Shown: piece after piece, positions 20,425 to 31,454 of the stretch | Position numbering within the stretch: the first letter of the stretch is position 1 | Layout: every line of letters begins with the position of its first letter | Source of the DNA: Thiorhodovibrio litoralis | GTDB lineage: Bacteria > Pseudomonadota > Gammaproteobacteria > Chromatiales > Chromatiaceae | Assembly: GCF_033954455.1 (NCBI RefSeq) | Contig: NZ_CP121473.1 | Span: forward strand, 3,706,501 to 3,770,500 | Direction: 5' to 3' | DNA length: 64,000 bases | The notes under the pieces: generated by a model | The model's input: the letters and a program-made list of their open reading frames with translations, nothing else | Told to the model about the DNA's origin: nothing | Databases searched by the model: none | Made by a program: the position numbers and the translations under genes

Positions 20425-20730
20425 TTACCAGCTTGCTTTGACGACTCCGGGAACATCCCCGCGCATCACGGCCTCGCGCAACTTGTTGCGCCCGAGCCCA
20501 AACTTACGATACACCGAATGCGGCCTCCCACTGATGCGGCAACGCCGTTGCTGGCGGGTTGGGCTCGCGTCGCGCGGCAGCTTCTGCAACGCCATCAATG
20601 CCGCATCGACTTCTTCAGGATCAGCGCTGCGATTATTGATGATTGCCTTGAGCGCATCCCGCTTGGCAGCATACCGCACTGCGATACGCGTGCGCTTGCG
20701 GTCGCGCTCGATCATGCTCTTCTTCGCCAT
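20425..20730 (-). CDS. rpsN: 30S ribosomal protein uS14
   Basis: A 101-residue zinc-independent (C-minus) type: [20 protein letters not shown] at the start and the C-terminal signature [20 protein letters not shown]. The cysteine ligands of the short zinc type are absent, as expected for a protein of this length. It follows rplE across 51 bp that hold two 18-bp repeat units. Confidence 0.95.
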   Translation of the reverse strand: MAKKSMIERDRKRTRIAVRYAAKRDALKAIINNRSADPEEVDAALMALQKLPRDASPTRQQRRCRISGRPHSVYRKFGLGRNKLREAVMRGDVPGVVKASW

Positions 20731-20740
20731 AATGTCACTC

Positions 20741-20776
20741 TCTCAGATCCAGCCACCGTTTCAGATCCAGTCACCC
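20741..20776 (-). repeat. two 18-bp tandem units after rplE
   Basis: Plus-strand TCTCAGATCCAGCCACCG (20741-20758) and TTTCAGATCCAGTCACCC (20759-20776), 14 of 18 positions identical. They fill most of the 51-bp rplE-rpsN spacer, starting five bases after the stop. Confidence 0.8.
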
Positions 20777-20781
20777 TTGGC

Positions 20782-21321
20782 TTATGAACGGAACGGGAAC
20801 TTAAAGGCCTCAAGCAACGCCCGCCCTTCCTCGTCATTCTTCGCCGTGGTGGTGATCACGATATCGAGGCCACGCAGGGCATCGATTTTGTCGTAATCAA
20901 TCTCCGGAAAAATAATCTGCTCGCGCACGCCTAACGAAAAGTTCCCGCGCCCGTCGAACGCCTTCGGGCTCAGACCGCGGAAATCGCGAATACGCGGGAT
21001 CGCGATGTTGATCAGGCGATCAAGGAACTCGTACATGCGCTCGCGTCGCAGCGTCACCTTGCACCCAACCGGCCAGCCCTCGCGAATTTTGAACCCAGCG
21101 ACGGACTTGCGCGCATTTCTGACGACCGGTTTTTGCGCTGCAATGCGGGTCATATCGGAGACAGCGAAGTCCATGACCTTCTTGTCCGTGACAGCCTCGC
21201 CCACACCCATGTTGAGCGTGATTTTTTCGATTCGCGGCACCTGCATCACGCTCTTGAATTGAAAGCGTTGCTGCAGCTCACCGACGAGTTGCTCTTTATA
21301 GAGCTGTTGTAACCTAGCCAT
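20782..21321 (-). CDS. rplE: 50S ribosomal protein uL5
   Basis: A 179-residue 5S rRNA-binding protein with [60 protein letters not shown] and [23 protein letters not shown]. The ATG at 21321 is chosen because GGAGCAGG lies upstream and the N-terminus is family-like; a 19-residue extension is not. It follows rplX across a 160-bp spacer with five loosely repeated GGCGATGAC-like units. Confidence 0.96.
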   Translation of the reverse strand: MARLQQLYKEQLVGELQQRFQFKSVMQVPRIEKITLNMGVGEAVTDKKVMDFAVSDMTRIAAQKPVVRNARKSVAGFKIREGWPVGCKVTLRRERMYEFLDRLINIAIPRIRDFRGLSPKAFDGRGNFSLGVREQIIFPEIDYDKIDALRGLDIVITTTAKNDEEGRALLEAFKFPFRS

Positions 21322-21391
21322 TGTGCTGAACCTGCTCCGATATCGACCTCGGGTACCGATGCCAAACTTAGCTTCCAAGCATCGACGCCCC

Positions 21392-21470
21392 GACTGGGCG
21401 ATGACATTATCTGGCGACGATTTTCTTGGGCGATGACTTTACTTAGGGATGACGCGAATGGGCGACAACG
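21392..21470 (-). repeat. degenerate tandem units in the rplX-rplE spacer
   Basis: Segments starting near 21392, 21411, 21428, 21446 and 21460 on the plus strand share the core GGGCGATGAC or GGCGACGA. Unit lengths vary from 11 to 19 bp. Confidence 0.65.
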
Positions 21471-21481
21471 TAATTGTGCGC

Positions 21482-21799
21482 TCAAACATCGACGACTTCG
21501 CCGTCGGACTTGAACACCCGCACTTTGCGGCCGTCCTCGAGCACCTTGAAACCAATCCGGTCGGCCCCGCCCTTGGCCGGATTAAACAACCCGACATTCG
21601 AGACATGCAGCGGCATCTCCTTGTCGACGATACCCCCCTCAATGCCGCGCTGCGGATTTCCGCGTTGGTGCTTTTTTGCCATGTTGATATTTTCAACCAC
21701 CACATGGCCGTCATCGGGAATGCCTAGCACGGTTCCGCGCTTACCGCGGTCCTTGCCGGCGAGCACGATGACGTCGTCTCCTGTCTTGATCTTGCGCAT
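21482..21799 (-). CDS. rplX: 50S ribosomal protein uL24
   Basis: A 105-residue assembly-initiator protein with the KOW motif [20 protein letters not shown] and the conserved [32 protein letters not shown]. The ATG at 21799 gives MRKIKTGDD; the 13-residue upstream extension is not conserved. It follows rplN across 130 bp in standard order. Confidence 0.96.
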   Translation of the reverse strand: MRKIKTGDDVIVLAGKDRGKRGTVLGIPDDGHVVVENINMAKKHQRGNPQRGIEGGIVDKEMPLHVSNVGLFNPAKGGADRIGFKVLEDGRKVRVFKSDGEVVDV

Positions 21800-21929
21800 A
21801 ACTCGTTTCCAATTCGCTAAAGCGGCTATCGCCCTCACCGGCGCCAGAATCGGGCATCTCCGTATCCGAGAAGATCGGATCGGGAGCTCCGGAATCAGGC
21901 CTTCCGGGGCTGGGCACCTTAAGTCGAGA

Positions 21930-22298
21930 TCAAACCACCTCGGGTGCGAGCGAAATAATCTTCATGAAGCGGTCACCGCGCAGTTCGCGCGTCACCGGTC
22001 CAAAAATGCGGGTTCCGATCGGCTGCAGTTGGTTATTCAGTAGCACAGCGGCATTGCCGTCGAAGCGGATCAGCGAGCCGTCGCCGCGACGTACGCCCTT
22101 GCGGGTGCGCACCACAACCGCGTTGAACACGTCACCTTTCTTGACCTTGCCCCGCGGAATGGCATCCTTGACCGTCACCTTGATGACATCTCCGATCCCG
22201 GCATAGCGACGATGCGAGCCGCCGAGCACCTTGATGCACTGCACCTCACGCGCCCCGCTGTTATCGGCGACGCTTAACCGAGTTTGCATCTGAATCAT
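21930..22298 (-). CDS. rplN: 50S ribosomal protein uL14
   Basis: A 122-residue protein, [50 protein letters not shown] at the start, which holds the family signature. It contacts 16S rRNA in bridge B8. The length is exactly that of the bacterial family. It lies between rpsQ and rplX. Confidence 0.97.
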   Translation of the reverse strand: MIQMQTRLSVADNSGAREVQCIKVLGGSHRRYAGIGDVIKVTVKDAIPRGKVKKGDVFNAVVVRTRKGVRRGDGSLIRFDGNAAVLLNNQLQPIGTRIFGPVTRELRGDRFMKIISLAPEVV

Positions 22299-22384
22299 CT
22301 TCTTATTCCCTACCGATTATGTGTGCTCGATCAACGATCGTATCTGCTCGGGTTTACTCTGTACGTTCTCAAGTCGCGAAAGCC

Positions 22385-22672
22385 TCAGCGCGCACGCTCG
22401 AGAATCTCGACCAGGCGCCAGCTCTTGGTTTTCGACAGCGGACGGCACAACTCGACCCGGACCCAGTCGCCAACGTTGCACTGGTTGTCCTCGTCGTGCG
22501 CATGTAGTTTCGTCGAGCGGCGGAGAAACTTGCCGTAGAGCGGGTGCTTGACGCGACGTTCAATCATCACGGTGATGGTCTTCTGCATCGCCGTGCTGAG
22601 CACGCGCCCAGTGACGGTACGGTTGCTCGCCGTCTCGTTTTCCGCCGGCTGGATGTTAGTCTCGTCGCTCAT
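22385..22672 (-). CDS. rpsQ: 30S ribosomal protein uS17
   Basis: A 95-residue OB-fold 16S rRNA binder with [40 protein letters not shown] and [26 protein letters not shown]. The N-terminus has about ten extra polar residues compared with E. coli (84). The ATG overlaps the rpmC stop by four bases (ATGA), so translation is coupled. Confidence 0.96.
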   Translation of the reverse strand: MSDETNIQPAENETASNRTVTGRVLSTAMQKTITVMIERRVKHPLYGKFLRRSTKLHAHDEDNQCNVGDWVRVELCRPLSKTKSWRLVEILERAR

Positions 22673-22929
22673 TTGGAAGATCCTGCTGCCGCTGATTCAG
22701 AACTGGCCCCCTTGCTGGCGGTCACCTTGCTGGCAACATGCCCTGGCGCCATCTCAGTCATTACTGTTTTCACACGGGCAATGTCGCGCCGTACTTCGCG
22801 CATCCGCGATGGCCGCGACAGCTGACCCGAGCCCTGCTGCATGCGCAGGTTAAACTCTTCCTTGCGCAGGTCGAGCAACTGCCGTTGCAGCTCGTCAGCC
22901 GAATGCTGTCGGAGTTCGTTCGCCTTCAT
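22669..22929 (-). CDS. rpmC: 50S ribosomal protein uL29 with an extended C-terminus
   Basis: The first ~65 residues are a normal uL29: [57 protein letters not shown]. About twenty further residues, rich in Ser, Ala and Lys (from HVASKV to the end), bring the total to 86, against 61-70 for most bacterial forms. uL29 sits at the tunnel exit next to the SRP and trigger factor docking site. The extension is in frame and its stop overlaps the rpsQ start by four bases. It starts two bases after rplP. Confidence 0.94.
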   Translation of the reverse strand: MKANELRQHSADELQRQLLDLRKEEFNLRMQQGSGQLSRPSRMREVRRDIARVKTVMTEMAPGHVASKVTASKGASSESAAAGSSK

Positions 22930-22931
22930 CT

Positions 22932-23345
22932 TTAGAGCACCGTGCGTTTTTCAAATCTGGTCTGGACCGGCAACTTAGCCGCCGCAAGATGGAAGGCTTC
23001 CCGCGCCAATTCCTCGGGCACGCCTTCGATTTCATAGAGCATGCGACCGGGCTGGATCAGCGCCACCCAGTATTCGACATTACCCTTGCCTTTACCCATG
23101 CGGACTTCAAGCGGTTTTTTGGAAATCGGCTTGTCCGGAAAAACCCGAATCCACAGCTTGCCGCCGCGCTTGACCCGGCGGGTGATCGCGCGACGTGCCG
23201 ATTCAATCTGACGTGCTGTCAGCCTGCCACGACCCACGGCTTTGAGCCCGAAGTCGCCGAAGCTGACCTCATTTCCACTCTGGGCCAGCCCGCGATTGCG
23301 GCCCTTATGTTGTTTTCTGAATTTGGTCCGTTTCGGTTGCAGCAT
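22932..23345 (-). CDS. rplP: 50S ribosomal protein uL16
   Basis: A 137-residue protein near the A-site t[24 protein letters not shown], the conserved [55 protein letters not shown], and the C-terminal [18 protein letters not shown]. It follows rpsC after three bases and precedes rpmC after two, a tight S10-operon arrangement. Confidence 0.97.
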   Translation of the reverse strand: MLQPKRTKFRKQHKGRNRGLAQSGNEVSFGDFGLKAVGRGRLTARQIESARRAITRRVKRGGKLWIRVFPDKPISKKPLEVRMGKGKGNVEYWVALIQPGRMLYEIEGVPEELAREAFHLAAAKLPVQTRFEKRTVL

Positions 23346-23348
23346 GGC

Positions 23349-24029
23349 TCAGCCCTTCTTCGCCCGCGAGCGCTTTTCCGGTTGTGGCTCCTCACTGCGG
23401 TCACCAAAGACCTCCCCCCGGAAAATCCAGGTCTTCACACCCAGAATGCCATAGGTTGTCTTAGCTTCCGCGAAGCCGTAGTCGATATCGGCTCTGAGGG
23501 TATGCAAAGGAACTCGCCCTTCGCGATACCATTCAGAGCGAGCAATTTCCGCGCCGTTTAGTCGACCGGCGATGTTCACCCGAATCCCCTGGGCACCGAC
23601 GCGCATCGAGTTCTGCACAGCGCGTTTCATCGCGCGGCGGAACATGATGCGTCGTTCGAGCTGCTGGGCGATGCCCTCGGCCACCAGTTGGGCGTCGAGT
23701 TCCGGCTTGCGGATTTCCTCGATGCTGATGTGCACCGGAATTCCCATCATGGCCGCCACTTCGCCGCGCAGTTTGTCGATGTCCTCGCCTTTCTTGCCGA
23801 TCACGACCCCAGGGCGCGCGGTATGCACCGTAATATGCGCGTTCTTGGCTGGTCGGTCGATCTGAATGCGGCTAACCGACGCATTGGCCAGACGCTTTTT
23901 CAGGTACGCTCGCACCTCAAGGTCTTTGTTCAGCAGATCGGGATAATCCTTTGAGCTGGCATACCATTTGGAAGTCCAATCCTTGACAATGCCGAGGCGG
24001 ATTCCGATCGGGTGTACTTTTTGTCCCAT
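23349..24029 (-). CDS. rpsC: 30S ribosomal protein uS3
   Basis: A 226-residue mRNA-entry protein, [20 protein letters not shown] at the start, the KH domain around [15 protein letters not shown], and the C-terminal S3 domain [32 protein letters not shown]. The ATG at 24029 replaces an over-long frame start at 24077. The spacer to rplV is 114 bp and carries 14-bp repeats. Confidence 0.97.
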   Translation of the reverse strand: MGQKVHPIGIRLGIVKDWTSKWYASSKDYPDLLNKDLEVRAYLKKRLANASVSRIQIDRPAKNAHITVHTARPGVVIGKKGEDIDKLRGEVAAMMGIPVHISIEEIRKPELDAQLVAEGIAQQLERRIMFRRAMKRAVQNSMRVGAQGIRVNIAGRLNGAEIARSEWYREGRVPLHTLRADIDYGFAEAKTTYGILGVKTWIFRGEVFGDRSEEPQPEKRSRAKKG

Positions 24030-24082
24030 ATTTGGCCTCTGTAAGACCGACGCCCACTTAGCTGGGGCCGGCCGCAAAAAAC

Positions 24083-24122
24083 ATTCGATGCGCCAGTTCG
24101 ATGCCGTGTTTCTATGCCGTGA
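24083..24122 (-). repeat. 14-bp tandem units after rplV
   Basis: Plus-strand units ATTCGATGCGCCAG (24083-24096), TTCGATGCCGTG (24097-24108) and TTTCTATGCCGTGA (24109-24122), followed by a weaker copy up to the rplV stop at 24144. Confidence 0.7.
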
Positions 24123-24143
24123 CTCAATGCGCCGATGCGCGAC

Positions 24144-24485
24144 TTAGCGGGCCGAGCCCTCGGCCACGGTCAGCGTGATATGGCTCGTTCGCTTCAGGAT
24201 TCGCGATGCACGGCCTTTCGCCCGCGCGCGAATCCGCTTCATGGTTGGGCCTTCATTGACCTGAATCGCCGCAACCCGCAGTTCGTCGATATCGGCACCG
24301 GCGTTGTTCTCCGCATTGGCGATGGCCGACTCGAGCAGCTTTCTGATCATGACCGCGCCTTTCTTGGTACTGAAAGCGAGATCGTTCAGTGCCGTTTCAA
24401 CGTGCTGGCCCCTGATCTGATCCGCCACCAGACGGGCTTTCTGCGCCGAGATCCGGGCGAATTTCAAGGTTGCTTCCGCTTGCAT
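24144..24485 (-). CDS. rplV: 50S ribosomal protein uL22
   Basis: A 113-residue protein whose beta-hairpin lines the exit tunnel: [18 protein letters not shown] at the start and the signature [24 protein letters not shown] at the end. It sits between rpsS and rpsC in S10-operon order. The usual macrolide-resistance deletions in the hairpin are not seen. Confidence 0.96.
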   Translation of the reverse strand: MQAEATLKFARISAQKARLVADQIRGQHVETALNDLAFSTKKGAVMIRKLLESAIANAENNAGADIDELRVAAIQVNEGPTMKRIRARAKGRASRILKRTSHITLTVAEGSAR

Positions 24486-24577
24486 GATGGCTCCGACTCA
24501 ATGTTGATTCGGCGAATCGTTTGTTATCGTAATGTCTGAACGACGGCCGTCCGGTTCAGAACGGCCGTTGCAATAAT

Positions 24578-24625
24578 CCTGGTGCTGGTCAAGCAGGGTT
24601 CTGGCCAAGCTGGGCGCTGGATAAG
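24578..24625 (-). repeat. three 16-bp tandem units immediately after the rpsS stop
   Basis: Plus-strand CCTGGTGCTGGTCAAG (24578), CAGGGTTCTGGCCAAG (24594) and CTGGGCGCTGGATAAG (24610). The last unit ends at the base next to the rpsS stop codon (24626-24628). A palindromic ACGGCCGT pair lies further downstream. Confidence 0.9.
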
Positions 24626-24904
24626 CTAGCGCTTCTTGGCCTTGCGATCCGCTGCATGACCGCGAAAGGTGCGGGTCAGCGCGAACTCGCCAAGCTTATG
24701 ACCGATCATGTTCTCGTTGATCAACACCGGAACATGCTGCTTACCGTTGTAGACAGCGATGGTCAGACCGACCATTTCCGGCAACACCATTGACCGCCGT
24801 GACCAGGTCTTAATGGGGCGCTTGCTGTTCTGCGCGACCGCAGCTTCGACCTTTTTGGCCAGGTGCTGGTCGATGAAAGGGCCTTTTCGTACTGAACGTG
24901 GCAC
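24626..24904 (-). CDS. rpsS: 30S ribosomal protein uS19
   Basis: A 92-residue protein, [22 protein letters not shown], then [61 protein letters not shown], fully typical. It follows rplB across 116 bp and precedes rplV across 140 bp that begin with a three-unit repeat at the stop codon. Confidence 0.96.
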   Translation of the reverse strand: MPRSVRKGPFIDQHLAKKVEAAVAQNSKRPIKTWSRRSMVLPEMVGLTIAVYNGKQHVPVLINENMIGHKLGEFALTRTFRGHAADRKAKKR

Positions 24905-25020
24905 TTCTCTAAATCCTCGTGTTCCGTAATCGCTGGTAGGCGCTTATTGGCGCATCTGCCGCTTAGGCAGTGGCGCCGACATCAAAGCCCCAAGGTCTGG
25001 GTATGCTGCGTCCGTGCGCC

Positions 25021-25848
25021 CTACTTCTGCCGGCGACGACGCAGAATCATGCCGTCGGTGCGCTTGTTGCGCCGGGTCTTGTGTCCCTTAGTCGGCACGC
25101 CCCATGGCGATACCGGATGACGACCGCCCGAGGTGCGGCCCTCGCCGCCGCCGTGCGGGTGATCGACCGGATTCATTACAACGCCGCGGACTGTCGGGCG
25201 AACCCCGCGCCAGCGTGTTGCACCGGCTTTACCGAGCTTGCGCAGGCTGTGCTCGCCGTTGCCGACGCTGCCAATGACAGCGCGACAGTCGGAATGCACC
25301 CGTCGCATCTCGCCAGAGCGAAGCCGCAGGGTGGCATAGCTACCCTCCCGCGCCACCAGCTGTACCGAAGCACCTGCTGCACGCGCCATTTGCGCACCCT
25401 TGCCAGGGCGAAGCTCAATGCAATGCACTTCGGTACCAACCGGCATGTTCCGCAACGGCATACAATTGCCGACACTGATCGGCGCCGTCTCTGAGGCGAT
25501 CACTTTCTGACCCGCCTTCAGGCCTTTTGGCGCGATCATGTAAGCCCAATCTCCGTCGGCGTACTTCAACAACGCCAGATGAGCGCTGCGGTTCGGGTCG
25601 TATTCGAGACGATCCACAACCGCTGGCACGTCGAGCTTACGGCGCTTGAAATCGACAACCCGATAGCGCTGCTTATGACCGCCGCCACGGTGACGCACGC
25701 TGATGCGTCCCGCATTATTGCGCCCGCCCGACTTGGTCTTCTTCTCAAGCAGGGGACCAAAGGGCTCGCCCTTATGCAGATCAGGTGGCACGACCTTAAC
25801 GACGAAGCGTCGACCCGGCGATGTTGGGTTGGTTTTTACGATAGCCAT
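25021..25848 (-). CDS. rplB: 50S ribosomal protein uL2
   Basis: A 275-residue peptidyl-transferase-centre protein with [22 protein letters not shown], the conserved [38 protein letters not shown], and the functionally important histidine in [10 protein letters not shown]. It lies between rplW and rpsS. The 184-bp spacer to rplW holds a four-unit 15-bp repeat. Confidence 0.97.
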   Translation of the reverse strand: MAIVKTNPTSPGRRFVVKVVPPDLHKGEPFGPLLEKKTKSGGRNNAGRISVRHRGGGHKQRYRVVDFKRRKLDVPAVVDRLEYDPNRSAHLALLKYADGDWAYMIAPKGLKAGQKVIASETAPISVGNCMPLRNMPVGTEVHCIELRPGKGAQMARAAGASVQLVAREGSYATLRLRSGEMRRVHSDCRAVIGSVGNGEHSLRKLGKAGATRWRGVRPTVRGVVMNPVDHPHGGGEGRTSGGRHPVSPWGVPTKGHKTRRNKRTDGMILRRRRQK

Positions 25849-25889
25849 TATCAGTCTCTTGCGATGCCCAAACTTGATCAGGGCGCCGT

Positions 25890-25948
25890 CAGGTTTTCTG
25901 TTAGCAGGTTTTCTGTTAGCAGGTTGTCTGTTGGCAGGCTGTTGTTAG
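25890..25948 (-). repeat. 15-bp tandem repeat in the rplW-rplB spacer
   Basis: Plus-strand CAGGTTTTCTGTTAG at 25890 and 25905 (identical), CAGGTTGTCTGTTGG at 25920 and a shorter CAGGCTGTTGTTAG at 25935. A second pair, GGGTCCCCAAATTCATGC / GGGTCCCAAAATGGTCC, follows at 25965-25999. Confidence 0.9.
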
Positions 25949-26032
25949 CCGATTTCTGTCAGCCGGGTCCCCAAATTCATGCGGGTCCCAAAATGGTCCA
26001 GCGAAGCCACAGTTGAATAAAGCGTTGAGCAA

Positions 26033-26329
26033 TCAAGCGCCACCAACGAAGTCAATATCCTGTCCGGCCTGCAGGCGCACATAAGCTTTGCGCCAATCCG
26101 ACCGACTGCCTTCGCGGCGTCCGAAGCGCTTGCGCTTGCCGTTGACGTTCAACACCTGAACACCCTCGACCTTGACATCGAACATCAACTCGACAGCGCG
26201 GCCAATTTCTTTCTTGGTCGCATCCGGCAGGACTTTGAACGCATATTGATTAGCCATGTCCGCCGCGCGGGTGGATTTCTCCGAAATAATTGGCGCGAGC
26301 AAAATACGATGCAGCCGTTCCAAATTCAT
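26033..26329 (-). CDS. rplW: 50S ribosomal protein uL23
   Basis: A 98-residue exit-tunnel protein that docks trigger factor: [24 protein letters not shown] and [58 protein letters not shown]. Its ATG overlaps the rplD stop by four bases. Confidence 0.96.
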   Translation of the reverse strand: MNLERLHRILLAPIISEKSTRAADMANQYAFKVLPDATKKEIGRAVELMFDVKVEGVQVLNVNGKRKRFGRREGSRSDWRKAYVRLQAGQDIDFVGGA

Positions 26330-26940
26330 TGCAGACGTCCCTCCAACTGGCGCACAGCCGCCTCGGTCATCACCACATGGGAAAAGGCGATCAGGCTGAC
26401 CGGATCGACTTCGGCGGCGGTGATCACATCGACCTGATGCAGATTGCGCGACGCCAACAGCAGCGACTCATCGAAGCCTTCCACAACCAAGAGCACGTCA
26501 CCGACACCGAGCTCGTCTAAGCGCGCGACCATTGCTTTGGTCTTGGGCTCCGGCAGCTTAAACTCAGCCACCACACTTAGGCGTTCTTGACGCGCAAGCT
26601 CTGACAGGATTGAACGCACAGCACCGCGGTACATCTTGCGATTGACTTTCTGCTCAAAGCTGCGCGGGCGCGCCGGGAAGGTCATGCCGCCGCCGCGCCA
26701 CAGCGGGCTCCGGCTGGTGCCAGCGCGCGCCCGACCCGTGCCTTTCTGGCGATAGGGCTTGGCGCCGCCGCCCTGCACCTGGGCGCGATTTTTCTGTGCC
26801 TTGGTGCCTTGACGAGCGCCAGCCATGTAGGCGGTCACGACCTGATGCACTAGGTCGGGCTTGTAATCGACACCAAAGACTTGGTCCGATACCTCAAGCG
26901 CGCCAGTGCTGGTGCTGCCTGTGCGAGTGACAAGTTGCAT
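26326..26940 (-). CDS. rplD: 50S ribosomal protein uL4
   Basis: A 204-residue protein; in E. coli it controls the S10 operon. [43 protein letters not shown] forms the tunnel-loop segment, followed by the globular domain. The ATG at 26940 lies seven bases after the rplC stop; a TTG at 26946 is also possible. No S10 leader precedes rpsJ because rpsJ follows tuf directly, so L4 autoregulation of the E. coli kind has no obvious target here. Confidence 0.95.
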   Translation of the reverse strand: MQLVTRTGSTSTGALEVSDQVFGVDYKPDLVHQVVTAYMAGARQGTKAQKNRAQVQGGGAKPYRQKGTGRARAGTSRSPLWRGGGMTFPARPRSFEQKVNRKMYRGAVRSILSELARQERLSVVAEFKLPEPKTKAMVARLDELGVGDVLLVVEGFDESLLLASRNLHQVDVITAAEVDPVSLIAFSHVVMTEAAVRQLEGRLQ

Positions 26941-26947
26941 AACCAAA

Positions 26948-27598
26948 TCAGCCTTTGTTCTTATGTTTCACCGAGGGCAGAACCACCAGGCGACCACCGG
27001 CAGGTCCGGGGACACTGCCTTTGATCAGCAGCAGGCGACGGTCGGTATCGACGCGCACCACTTCGAGGTTCTGCTGACAGCGATTGACGTTACCCATCTG
27101 ACCGGCCATGCGCTTGCCCTTAAATACCCGGCCCGGCGTCTGACACTGTCCGATGGAGCCAGGCGCGCGATGCGACAGCGAATTGCCATGGGTCGCGTCC
27201 TGACTGCGAAAATGGTGGCGCCGGATCGCGCCGGCAAAGCCCCGCCCCTTGGAAACACCACGCACGTCGACTTTCTGCCCGACCTCGAAGCGGTCGATGC
27301 TAATCTCGGTGCCAGCAGCCAAGTCCTCGCCTGGTTCTTCGTCCAAACGAAACTCGCGCAGCGCTGCAGCCGCCTCGACACCCGCCTTGGCGAAATGTCC
27401 GCCCATCGGCTTGGTCACCCGCGATGCCTTGCGCGCGCCAGCGCCAACCTGGATAGCGTTGTAGCCGTCGGTCTCCTGCCGCTTGACCTGCGTGATCTGG
27501 TTGCTATCCACCTCGATCACGGTCACTGGCAATGACTGACCGTCTTCGGTGAAGATACGCGTCATGCCCGCCTTGCGGCCAATCAATCCAATTGCCAT
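26948..27598 (-). CDS. rplC: 50S ribosomal protein uL3
   Basis: A 216-residue protein with [20 protein letters not shown], the [27 protein letters not shown] segment and the central extension [32 protein letters not shown] that carries the PrmB-methylated glutamine. It lies between rpsJ and rplD; the rpsJ side spacer is the most elaborate repeat array in the window. Confidence 0.97.
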   Translation of the reverse strand: MAIGLIGRKAGMTRIFTEDGQSLPVTVIEVDSNQITQVKRQETDGYNAIQVGAGARKASRVTKPMGGHFAKAGVEAAAALREFRLDEEPGEDLAAGTEISIDRFEVGQKVDVRGVSKGRGFAGAIRRHHFRSQDATHGNSLSHRAPGSIGQCQTPGRVFKGKRMAGQMGNVNRCQQNLEVVRVDTDRRLLLIKGSVPGPAGGRLVVLPSVKHKNKG

Positions 27599-27640
27599 CG
27601 AATTTTCCTCAGTTCCTCAACCCGTCGCTCGCATGTGCCT

Positions 27641-27720
27641 TTAGCGAATCTGCTCGCCTAGCGAATCTGTTTGTCTAAGTTAGGTCGCCTAAGTTAGCTC
27701 GCCTAACTGAGGCGAATCTG
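27641..27720 (-). repeat. array of duplicated rpsJ gene ends with stop codons
   Basis: On the coding strand the last codons of rpsJ (CAGATTCGCCTCAGTTAG) are followed by 5-nt linkers (GCGAG, GCGAC, ACAAA, GCGAG) alternating with CTAACTTAG (twice), CAGATTCGCTAG and CAGATTCGCTAA. Five copies of a segment ending in a stop codon are thus strung together. Confidence 0.9.
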
Positions 27721-28014
27721 AACGTCGACACCAGCCGCCAAATCGAGCTTCATCAGCGCATCGACCGTCTTGTCGGTCGGATCGACGATATCCATCAGGC
27801 GCTTGTGCGTGCGCAGTTCGTACTGATCGCGCGCGTCCTTGTTGACGTGCGGTGAAATCAGCACGGTGTAGCGCTCGTGCTTCGACGGTAGCGGCACCGG
27901 GCCGCGCACCTGCGCTCCCGTGCGCTTTGCGGTCTCGACAATCTCGCGCGCTGACTGGTCGATCAGACGGTGATCGAAGGCCTTCAGGCGGATGCGAATG
28001 CGTTGGTTTGCCAT
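27703..28014 (-). CDS. rpsJ: 30S ribosomal protein uS10
   Basis: A 103-residue protein that also acts as NusE in antitermination. [34 protein letters not shown] and the signature [37 protein letters not shown] are complete. It starts seven bases after tuf, so str and S10 genes form one continuous run. Its stop codon lies at the head of a repeat array built from its own last codons. Confidence 0.97.
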   Translation of the reverse strand: MANQRIRIRLKAFDHRLIDQSAREIVETAKRTGAQVRGPVPLPSKHERYTVLISPHVNKDARDQYELRTHKRLMDIVDPTDKTVDALMKLDLAAGVDVQIRLS

Positions 28015-28021
28015 ATTTCTA

Positions 28022-29212
<1,191 letters not shown>

Positions 29213-29299
29213 GGCGATCTACCTTGAAAATCTCTGAATAGATGAAGCGAACCGGCGCTAACGATACTGACTGACAGTGGCCCTAAGGGGAGCGAGTCC

Positions 29300-29338
29300 T
29301 CACTGTTTCTTCGACTGTTTCGTCTACTGTTTCTTCGC
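29300..29338 (-). repeat. duplicated fusA gene end with stop codons
   Basis: On the coding strand GCGAAGAAACAGTAG (last codons and stop of fusA) is followed by ACGAAACAGT and CGAAGAAACAGTGAG. The third unit repeats AAGAAACAG and ends in TGA instead of TAG. Confidence 0.85.
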
Positions 29339-31414
29339 TACCGCCTCGGCAATACTGGAAGGCACCTCGGCGTATTTGCTAAATTCCATGCTATAGGTCG
29401 CCCGTCCCTGCGTCGCCGAGCGCAGGTCGGTGGCATAGCCGAACATCGACGCCAGCGGCACCTCGGCACGAATGATCTTGCCGGAAGGCGCATCTTCCAT
29501 GCCCTGGATCATGCCGCGACGGGAGTTCATGTCACCCATCACGTCACCCATGTTTTCCTCGGGTGTGACGATCTCGACCTTCATGATCGGCTCAAGCAAT
29601 ACCGGCTTGGCTTTGGCTGCGCCTTCCTTCAGCCCCATGGAGCCGGCGATCTTGAACGCCATTTCGCTCGAGTCGACTTCGTGGTATGAGCCGTCGTAAA
29701 GGGTGACCTTGATATCTACCATCGGGAAGCCGGCGAGGATGCCGTTGGTCATCGCCTCCTTCACCCCTTTATCGACCGCCGGGATGTACTCCTTGGGCAC
29801 CGCGCCACCGACGATCGCGTTGACAAACTCGTATCCCGTGCCGGCTTCCTGCGGCTCAATGCGCAGATAGACATGACCGTACTGACCACGACCGCCTGAT
29901 TGACGTGCGAACTTGGTCTCCTGCTCGACCGACTTGCGAATGGTTTCGCGGTAGCTAACCTGAGGCGCTCCAACATTGGCCTCGACGTTGAACTCGCGTT
30001 TCATGCGATCGACGATGATCTCGAGATGCAACTCGCCCATGCCGGAGATAATGGTTTGGCCAGATTCCTCGTCCGAGCGCACGCGGAAGGAGGGGTCTTC
30101 CTGCGCCAGCTTGGACAGCGCGACGCCCATCTTTTCCTGATCGGCCTTGCTCTTTGGCTCCACCGCGACCGAGATGACCGGCTCGGGGAATTCCATGCGC
30201 TCCAGGGTGATTGGCTTGTCGATCGCGCACAGGGTATCGCCTGTGGTGACATCCTTCAGGCCCACCGCAGCAGCGATGTCGCCCGCGCGCACTTCCTTGA
30301 TCTCTTTACGGTCATTGGAGTGCATCTGCAGGATGCGACCCACTCGCTCCTTCTTGCTCTTGACTGGATTGAATACCGTATCACCGGAACTCAGCACGCC
30401 GGAGTAGACACGGAAAAACGTCAGAGTGCCAACATAGGGATCGGTCGCGATCTTGAATGCCAAGGCCGAAAAGGGCGCCTCGTCACGGGAAGCACGGGTT
30501 TCGGTTTCCTCATTGTCCAGCACGCCTTGAATCGCGGCGACGTCGCCCGGGGCGGGCATATAGTCGATCACCGCGTCCAGCATGGCCTGAACGCCTTTGT
30601 TCTTGAACGCCGAGCCGCACAGCACCGGCACCACCTCGTTGCTGATGGTGCGAGCGCGCAACCCGGCTTTAATCTCATCGATGGAAAGCTCGCCGTTTTC
30701 GAGATATTTTTCCATCATCTCGTCGTTGGCCTCGGCCGCGGCCTCCACCATATGCTCGCGCCACTCAGCACACTCATCAGCCATCTCGGCGGGAATGTCT
30801 TCCAGGGTGTAGGTCATCCCTTTATTGCTGTCATCCCACAGGATGGCCTTCATGCGCAGCAAGTCGACAACGCCGGTGAAGTTTTCCTCGGCGCCGATTG
30901 GCAACTGGACCGGCACGGCATTCGCTTTGAGACGATCCTTAAGCTGGCCGACTACGCGCAGGAAGTTGGCTCCCATGCGGTCCATTTTGTTGACAAAGGC
31001 CAGACGCGGAACGCCGTACTTGTCGGCCTGGCGCCAGACGGTTTCCGACTGAGGCTCCACACCGCCGACAGCACAGAATACAGCGCAAGCACCGTCGAGC
31101 ACGCGCAAGGAGCGCTCCACCTCAATGGTAAAGTCGACGTGTCCCGGCGTATCGATAATGTTGATACGGTGCTCCGGGTACTGCTTGTCCATGCCTTGCC
31201 AGAAACAGGTGGTCGCCGCAGAGGTAATGGTGATACCGCGTTCCTGCTCCTGCTCCATCCAGTCCATGGTGGCGGCACCATCATGCACCTCACCGATCTT
31301 GTGCGAGAGACCGGTATAGAACAGGATGCGCTCGGTCGTAGTGGTCTTGCCGGCATCAATGTGGGCCATGATGCCGAGATTCCGATACCGATCTAATGGG
31401 GTGCTACGTGCCAC
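29324..31414 (-). CDS. fusA: elongation factor G
   Basis: Translocase GTPase of 696 residues. Domain I has G1 [13 protein letters not shown]3 DTPGHVDF and G4 NKMDR; domains II-V follow, with [19 protein letters not shown] in domain III and the [26 protein letters not shown] segment in domain IV. Length and order match the classical EF-G. It lies between rpsG and tuf. Both flanking spacers begin with repeats of gene-end sequence. Confidence 0.98.
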   Translation of the reverse strand: MARSTPLDRYRNLGIMAHIDAGKTTTTERILFYTGLSHKIGEVHDGAATMDWMEQEQERGITITSAATTCFWQGMDKQYPEHRINIIDTPGHVDFTIEVERSLRVLDGACAVFCAVGGVEPQSETVWRQADKYGVPRLAFVNKMDRMGANFLRVVGQLKDRLKANAVPVQLPIGAEENFTGVVDLLRMKAILWDDSNKGMTYTLEDIPAEMADECAEWREHMVEAAAEANDEMMEKYLENGELSIDEIKAGLRARTISNEVVPVLCGSAFKNKGVQAMLDAVIDYMPAPGDVAAIQGVLDNEETETRASRDEAPFSALAFKIATDPYVGTLTFFRVYSGVLSSGDTVFNPVKSKKERVGRILQMHSNDRKEIKEVRAGDIAAAVGLKDVTTGDTLCAIDKPITLERMEFPEPVISVAVEPKSKADQEKMGVALSKLAQEDPSFRVRSDEESGQTIISGMGELHLEIIVDRMKREFNVEANVGAPQVSYRETIRKSVEQETKFARQSGGRGQYGHVYLRIEPQEAGTGYEFVNAIVGGAVPKEYIPAVDKGVKEAMTNGILAGFPMVDIKVTLYDGSYHEVDSSEMAFKIAGSMGLKEGAAKAKPVLLEPIMKVEIVTPEENMGDVMGDMNSRRGMIQGMEDAPSGKIIRAEVPLASMFGYATDLRSATQGRATYSMEFSKYAEVPSSIAEAVAKKQ

Positions 31415-31454
31415 GACTGTATCCGTCCTATGGGTCTCTTTGAGAGCGAGTCTT

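Noticed and set aside
29900-31396. 498-codon frame antisense to fusA
   Set aside because: Opposite strand of an intact EF-G gene; no ribosome site and no family resemblance.
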